Origin: Bacteroides rodentium JCM 16496
Lineage (GTDB): Bacteria > Bacteroidota > Bacteroidia > Bacteroidales > Bacteroidaceae
Assembly (NCBI RefSeq): GCF_000614125.1
Contig: NZ_BAKJ01000006.1
Coordinates: forward strand, 62,001-126,000
Length of the DNA: 64,000 nt
Reading direction: 5' to 3'
In this document: positions 59,742 to 64,000 of the stretch, one piece after another
Layout: every line of letters starts with the position of its first letter
Numbering within the stretch: position 1 is the stretch's first letter
Translations under genes and position numbers: made by a program
Notes under the pieces: generated by a model
What the model saw: only the letters and a program-made list of their open reading frames with translations
The model's database searches: none
What the model was told of the DNA's origin: nothing

Positions 59742-59772
59742 CAAAGCTATGAATGTTTTTCAACTTGGCAAA
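59742..59772 (-). promoter_or_regulatory. Promoter of nrdJ
   Basis: On the minus strand, TTTG (59772-59769) and TAGCTTTG (59749-59742) are 19 bases apart, a full consensus match. The leader is about 70 bases, too short for a cobalamin riboswitch. The AT-rich gap 59773-60035 to its right shows nothing else. Confidence 0.75.
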
Positions 59773-60035
59773 ATTAAAATGAATGTTTTTATTAACCGAT
59801 GGATAGTTTTCTATTGATTGCTATTAATTTATTGGTTTATAATGTTTTAATGCTTTGGATGAACGAATAAGTTTTCCAAAATGGAATTTATTAACAACTT
59901 ATTGGGCCGAAAGGTTCTCGGTTCAGTCGAACATGACTTTGCTTTTATCTGCTCGTAAAGATAATAATTGTTCATTTCTTGTTGAAAAGATAGATTTTAT
60001 TCCGGATATATGATGATAAAAAAAAGTGTGAACTC

Positions 60036-60069
60036 TTGAATGAATTGTTTGTGGATTACATTATCTTTG
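60036..60069 (+). promoter_or_regulatory. Promoter of the nitroreductase gene
   Basis: TATCTTTG (60062-60069) fits the -7 box. TTG at 60036-60038 is a possible -33, 23 bases away. The ATG at 60084 is 14 bases later, giving a very short leader. Confidence 0.5.
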
Positions 60070-60083
60070 CAAAAAAAGAAAGA

Positions 60084-60818
60084 ATGGAAAGCTTGAAACA
60101 AAGGAGAACAATCCGAAAATACCAGCAGAAGGATATTTCTGCTGATTTGTTAAATGATTTGCTTAAAACCTCTTTCCGGGCTTCTACAGTCGGAAACATG
60201 CAGGTTTATAGTGTGATTGTGACGCGTGATGCAGAGCGTAAAACCAAACTGGCGCCTGCACATTTCAATCAGCCGATGGTTCGGACGGCGCCGGTAGTGC
60301 TTACTTTCTGCATAGATTTGCGCCGCTTCAGCAAGTGGTGTGAGCAACGTAAGGCTGAGCCGGGATACAACAACTTTGAGTGGTTTGTGACGGGGGCTGT
60401 CGATACCTTGCTGGTGGCACAGACTTTTTGCGTGGCTGCCGAGGAGAAGGGGTTGGGCATTTGCTATCTGGGAACTACCACTTACAACCCTCAGATGATT
60501 GTCGAAGCGTTGGAGTTACCGGAATTGGTGTTTCCCATCACGACAGTCACAGTGGGATGGCCTGCCGAACAGCCGGAACAAGTGGACCGTTTGCCGCTGG
60601 AGGCCATTGTACACGAAGAGTTTTATCATGATTATACCCCTCAGGACATTGACCGGTTGTATGCCTATAAAGAATCGCTTCCTGAGAACAAGCGGTTCAT
60701 CTTGGAGAACAATAAGGAAACGCTGGCGCAGGTCTTTACAGATGTACGCTATACGAAGAAAGACAGTGAGGCAATGTCGGAGAATCTTTGGAAGATAATG
60801 AAAAAGCAGGGATTCTGA
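60084..60818 (+). CDS. Nitroreductase-family NAD(P)H-dependent flavoprotein, 244 aa
   Basis: An FMN-binding oxidoreductase of the nitroreductase superfamily (NfsA/FRP-like). SLKQRRTIRKYQQKDISADL is the N-terminal FMN-phosphate site (RRTIR). ASTVGNMQVYSVI is the flavin-contacting region, and LGICYLGTT with ITTVTVGWPAEQPEQVDR completes the pattern. The natural substrate is unknown. The Met at 60084 is chosen because the -7 box would lie inside a longer frame from 60036. The gene converges on dnaA across a long low-complexity hairpin. Confidence 0.92.
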   Translation: MESLKQRRTIRKYQQKDISADLLNDLLKTSFRASTVGNMQVYSVIVTRDAERKTKLAPAHFNQPMVRTAPVVLTFCIDLRRFSKWCEQRKAEPGYNNFEWFVTGAVDTLLVAQTFCVAAEEKGLGICYLGTTTYNPQMIVEALELPELVFPITTVTVGWPAEQPEQVDRLPLEAIVHEEFYHDYTPQDIDRLYAYKESLPENKRFILENNKETLAQVFTDVRYTKKDSEAMSENLWKIMKKQGF

Positions 60819-60822
60819 AAAT

Positions 60823-60932
60823 TAGGGATTAAGGATTAGGGATAAAGGATTAAGGATAAGGGGTAAGGGGCTAAGCTAATGTATACTTAGCTGCATTTAA
60901 TCCTTTATCCTTAATCCTTTATTCTTATCCTT
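60823..60932. repeat. Inverted low-complexity repeat of GGATTAA / TTAATCC
   Basis: The left arm repeats GGATTAAGGATAAGG-like words and the right arm, TTAATCCTTTATCC and similar, is complementary. AGCTAA/TTAGCT lies at the tip. It fills the gap between the convergent nitroreductase and dnaA genes and runs into the last codons of dnaA. It may act as a two-way terminator. Confidence 0.65.
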
Positions 60933-62310
60933 TTTTCAGTGCGGCTTGAATCTCGTCGATTTCCGCACGGAATGATTTGTCTACCTCTTTCAGCTCTTTG
61001 ATGGTTTTGCATGCATGCAATACGGTGGCATGGTCTTTATGTCCAATTAGCGCACCGATTTTTGCAGTAGAGAAGTCTGTATAGTTTTTGGCTAAATACA
61101 TGGCTATTTGTCGTGCTTGCACCACTTCCCGCTTTCTGGATTTTGTGTGGATGGTGGCAGTTTCCAATCCGAAATGCTTGCATACGGTGTTGATGATTTC
61201 ATCGACAGTCACTGCCTTGCTTTCGCTGTTCACCACCTTGCGGACGATACGTTGCGTCAGTTCCAGGTCTATTTCTTTATTGTATATGGTGGAATGTGCC
61301 ATAATGGAAATGACGATACCCTCCAGGTCACGTACACTGTCGCCCACGTTCTCTGCAATATAGTCAATCACTTCCTGGGGGAATTGCAAGCCGTCGCGGT
61401 GTATCTTGTTGCGCAGGATGTTCTTGCGGAGTTCTACGGTAGGTTTCTCCAGCTCAGCTACCATTCCCCATTTAAAACGTGTAATCAGGCGCTCTTCCAT
61501 GCCCTGCAGCAATACCGGTGCACGGTCGGAGGTGAGGATGAGCTGCTTGCCGTTCTGATGCAGGTGGTTGAAGATATGGAAGAATGTATTCTGCGTTTTG
61601 GTTACACCGGCAAATTCTTGAATATCGTCAATGATTAAGACATCAATGGTTTGGTAGAAGTTGATGAAGTCGTTAGTCGTATTGTTGCGCACGGAATCGG
61701 TGTATTGCACTTGGAATAGGTGTGCAGATACATACAATACCCTTTTCTCCGGGTATAGTTCCTTGATTTTGGTTCCGATAGCATTGGCAAGGTGGGTTTT
61801 GCCTACACCTGATGCTCCGTATAGGAACAGCGGATTGAAGATTGTTTTAGCCGGATTGAGAGCGACAGCTTCTGCAACGCTGCGCGACAGCTTGTTGCTG
61901 TAGCCTTCGATGAAGGTTTCAAAGTTGTATTCTGGATTAAGGTGCGGGTCAAGTTCGGGGACGGGAATCTGCGGAATCCTTTTGTCCATCACTTGTTTTT
62001 GCGGTATGATGGTGCGCTGTGTAGACTCCAGGTCGACGGTTTTCCGCGAGCTCTTGTCCACCATTACGTTATACATCAATTTAGTTCCCTCACCAATGAC
62101 CTTATAGAGAGTCTTGCGCAACAAATCAACAAATTTGTCCTCCAAAAACTCATAGAAGAACTGGCTGGGCACTTGTACGACCAGCGTTTTGTCTTCATAT
62201 TTTAAAGGTATGATGGGAAGAAACCATGTTTTGTATGTCTGCTCCGGAACATTGTCTCTGATGATTTCAAGACAGCGGTTCCACAGCCCGACATGATCTA
62301 TTTCACTCAT
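60925..62310 (-). CDS. dnaA: Chromosomal replication initiator DnaA, 461 aa
   Basis: The AAA+ initiator that binds DnaA boxes and opens oriC. Domain I has [20 protein letters not shown]. The AAA+ part has Walker [19 protein letters not shown], Walker [13 protein letters not shown], and sensor-like [12 protein letters not shown]. Domain IV carries the DnaA signature [12 protein letters not shown]. The length is normal. It is divergent from nothing here: upstream lie 350 bases and then mlaD, which runs the same way. I found no consensus DnaA box (TTATCCACA) in the flanking gaps, so oriC is not shown to be adjacent. Confidence 0.96.
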   Translation of the reverse strand: MSEIDHVGLWNRCLEIIRDNVPEQTYKTWFLPIIPLKYEDKTLVVQVPSQFFYEFLEDKFVDLLRKTLYKVIGEGTKLMYNVMVDKSSRKTVDLESTQRTIIPQKQVMDKRIPQIPVPELDPHLNPEYNFETFIEGYSNKLSRSVAEAVALNPAKTIFNPLFLYGASGVGKTHLANAIGTKIKELYPEKRVLYVSAHLFQVQYTDSVRNNTTNDFINFYQTIDVLIIDDIQEFAGVTKTQNTFFHIFNHLHQNGKQLILTSDRAPVLLQGMEERLITRFKWGMVAELEKPTVELRKNILRNKIHRDGLQFPQEVIDYIAENVGDSVRDLEGIVISIMAHSTIYNKEIDLELTQRIVRKVVNSESKAVTVDEIINTVCKHFGLETATIHTKSRKREVVQARQIAMYLAKNYTDFSTAKIGALIGHKDHATVLHACKTIKELKEVDKSFRAEIDEIQAALKKG

Positions 62311-62560
62311 AACGGCTATAAATACATTTATTAATTAAGCATAACTTCTACGATTGCAAAATTGGCAATCTTATTCGAGAAAAACAAATCCTTTTTTTCT
62401 TGCGTTTTTAGGGAAAGTAATAAGCTCTTTACTTTCAGCTACTTATCGGTTACTATGAGTATACTCCTTATATAAGGTGTATTGCATTTATCTAATGCTT
62501 TGTCATATAGTGGTTTATGTAGCTTTGCGTCTCTTGTTTTCCTTCTGTGTCCAGAGCAGG
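62311..62560. other. Gap upstream of dnaA
   Basis: No gene is seen. It contains a small stem (GAAAGTAA at 62413-62420, TTACTTTC at 62429-62436) and AT-rich sequence. The dnaA promoter must be here, but no TAnnTTTG stands out. Confidence 0.4.
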
Positions 62561-62604
62561 AAAAAGCCCTTTTTCGCTCCTTGTATAGAGCAAATGAGGG
62601 CTTT
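62561..62604 (-). terminator. Terminator of the amidase-mlaD operon
   Basis: AAAGCCCT (62563-62570) pairs with AGGGCTTT (62597-62604), and T follows on the minus strand. It lies 58 bases after the mlaD stop. Confidence 0.7.
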
Positions 62605-62661
62605 CCTTTTAATTTCTTTATAGGCTTATTATTTAGACAAAATCTATATAACGCCTGTCTT

Positions 62662-63555
62662 TTACTTATCTTTCTTGCCGAATAGGGAGAAATGGACGTA
62701 TCGTTTCGGATGCGATTTCAAGTCTTCCAATAAACTTGCTGCGTTGGCAGTGGTGGCGTTCAGATTATTATATAGAGAAGGGTCGTTTAGCAAAAGTCCG
62801 ACGGTATTGTCTTTCTGGTTCAATTTGTCTGTAATCATTTTTACATTGTTCAAAGTTGCGTCTACCTTTTGCATGGCGGCAGCATAATCTATTTCCTTTA
62901 AGTTGTTGGAAATGAGTGCAAAGTTGTCTCCAATGGTATTGAGCTTGCCGGTCAGTTGTGGAATATCATCTTTCATTAGAGTTTGCAACTGGCGGCTTGT
63001 GACGGCCATACTTGCTGTTAAATCTTGTACGTTATGCAAGGTTGCAGGGATGGCGGGGTCGGCCAGTATGACATTTAAGGATGCGAGGATGGAATCCAGC
63101 TTGGGCAGCATCTTCTCTACTTGCGGCATCATGGTGGCGACTTTTTCCATCATTCCGTTGTTCAGCACGCCGGGGATTGTGTCTCCAATCTGGTATTTCT
63201 CCCGTGGGTTATTGGCAAGCAGCAGGTTCATCTTTACGCCGCCAAGCATTTCGGCTGCCAGTTCTGCCGTACTTCCTTTGGGAATGCGCAGCTCTGGGTC
63301 AACATCTATTTCGGCAACGACTTTGCCCGGTTGGGTATAGTCGTAGTACAAGTCGCGGACAATACCCACGCGGAAGCCGTCGGCAAAGACCGGGCTGGAT
63401 TTTGTCAGCCCGTTGACATTCTGGAATTTCACGTAGAAATAGCTGGAGGGCTTGAACATATTTATCCCTTTCAGGTAGTTGATGCCGTATACCAATATGC
63501 AAAGTGCAGCTATGCCTGCTATTCCTATTCTAACTTCTTTTGTAATATACTTCAT
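62662..63555 (-). CDS. mlaD: MlaD-type MCE-domain lipid transport protein, 297 aa
   Basis: A periplasmic substrate-binding ring of the Mla lipid-transport system, anchored in the inner membrane. It begins KYITKEVRIGIAGIAALCIL, an N-terminal membrane anchor. The MCE domain follows (SSPVFADGFRVGIVRDLYY, IPKGSTAELAAEMLGGVKMN), and then a long helical tail (MMPQVEKMLPKLDSILASLN), usual for MlaD. MlaD normally works with an ABC transporter (MlaFE), not found in this window. It starts 13 bases after the amidase gene, an arrangement common in Bacteroides. Confidence 0.92.
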   Translation of the reverse strand: MKYITKEVRIGIAGIAALCILVYGINYLKGINMFKPSSYFYVKFQNVNGLTKSSPVFADGFRVGIVRDLYYDYTQPGKVVAEIDVDPELRIPKGSTAELAAEMLGGVKMNLLLANNPREKYQIGDTIPGVLNNGMMEKVATMMPQVEKMLPKLDSILASLNVILADPAIPATLHNVQDLTASMAVTSRQLQTLMKDDIPQLTGKLNTIGDNFALISNNLKEIDYAAAMQKVDATLNNVKMITDKLNQKDNTVGLLLNDPSLYNNLNATTANAASLLEDLKSHPKRYVHFSLFGKKDK

Positions 63556-63568
63556 GATGTATCTTTTG

Positions 63569-64000
63569 TTATTTATTTCTGTTCTTTTTAAATTCGCTGA
63601 TGGCTGTGTTGACGTTTATCTTTTCTCCATTCTTGAACGCAATGATGAATGCGTCCTTGAATTTGTCCGTAATGCTACGTTTGCTGCGCAGCACCTTGTT
63701 GTAATCGGGTGATGCGCCGTACGTATATTTGTAGATTCCGCCTTCTTTATAATAATCCACGTCTTTCAGCTTTCAGCCTTTTGTCATTCTTGGCCAGAGG
63801 ACGTGAAGAAGTGAGTATCTGTATCTTAAACACGATGCCGCTCTGTTCTGTTTGGGAAACGGCTGCATTTTCTGACCTTTGCGGGCGTTGGGCAGCTTGG
63901 TTACTCTCTGCTTGAGGTGCATTTTTCTTTTCCGGTGTCGCTGTAGTTGCGTTGCCTTCTTCTTGAACGGGCTCGGGTACCTCTTCCGGAAGAATGGTAT
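63569..64000 (-). CDS. N-acetylmuramoyl-L-alanine amidase, C-terminal part (partial, frameshifted)
   Basis: This is the tail of a cell-wall amidase that cuts the bond between N-acetylmuramic acid and L-Ala; the catalytic domain lies beyond the window. What is left is a low-complexity linker (EEVPEPVQEEGN, ATPEKKNAPQAES) followed by an SPOR-like domain with VFKIQILTSSRPL, KNDKRLK and VDYYKEGGIYKYTYG, ending in NTAISEFKKNRNK. The frame breaks at about 63770: AKNDKRLKAE in one frame and LKDVDYYKEG in the other, with two bases lost or one gained. I identify the gene from this tail and from its position before mlaD, so the call is moderately sure. Confidence 0.75.

Noticed and set aside
59666..60083. 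Cobalamin riboswitch upstream of nrdJ
   Set aside because: The promoter leaves only about 70 bases of leader, and I could not find a B12-box-like sequence.
62311..62660. Replication origin next to dnaA
   Set aside because: No TTATCCACA-type boxes and no AT-rich 13-mer set could be seen in the gap on either side of dnaA.

Overview
The window is chromosomal DNA of a gut Bacteroides (Bacteroidales). The evidence is two SusC/SusD pairs, two hybrid two-component regulators, promoters of the Bacteroides type (-33 TTTG, -7 TAnnTTTG), an RprX/RprY pair and a second EF-G. The species cannot be told from the sequence.

Region 1 (1-39,032) is accessory carbohydrate metabolism. It reads: a 5'-truncated GH2 beta-galactosidase; a minus-strand hybrid two-component regulator (HTCS); SusC/SusD pair 1; an unrecognised lipoprotein; a GH105-GH43 fusion; a second GH2; a GH30; a small cysteine-rich DUF6078-like gene; uxuA (mannonate dehydratase); HTCS 2; SusC/SusD pair 2; a GH43; and, on the minus strand, a GH43-GH35 fusion. 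The three GH43 domains resemble the exo-beta-1,3-galactanase clade. With GH2, GH35, GH30, GH105 (unsaturated uronide removal) and uxuA (glucuronate catabolism), this suggests one or two adjacent loci for type II arabinogalactan or another galactan decorated with uronic acid. The substrate is inference. The region ends with an exported peptidase C26-M19 fusion (37,263-39,032).

Region 2 (39,283-64,000) is mostly core genome: an EF-G paralogue lacking the catalytic switch-II histidine (EF-G2), rprX-rprY, a 58-residue membrane protein, a MarR regulator, rpsF-rpsR-rplI, an RRM RNA-binding protein, a small Ala-rich lipoprotein, an acyl-CoA ligase, mtaB, a late lipid A acyltransferase, a GT2 glycosyltransferase, mgsA, a decayed DUF1016 gene, folB, malQ, nrdJ (B12-dependent ribonucleotide reductase), a nitroreductase, dnaA, mlaD and the 3' part of an N-acetylmuramoyl-L-alanine amidase.

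Many genes, including housekeeping ones, carry small frameshifts. Most are a one-base loss, often in a homopolymer (susC1, susD1, GH105-GH43, uxuA twice, HTCS2, GH43, GH43-GH35 twice, malQ). Three others (mgsA, nrdJ, amidase) fit a two-base loss or one-base gain. This looks like sequencing or assembly error rather than real decay, so I annotate these as single genes and give each break point. Non-coding features of note are a 126-bp palindromic element present twice, seven 22-bp phased repeats after the GH30 gene, and clustered CGTGATAG motifs beside them.
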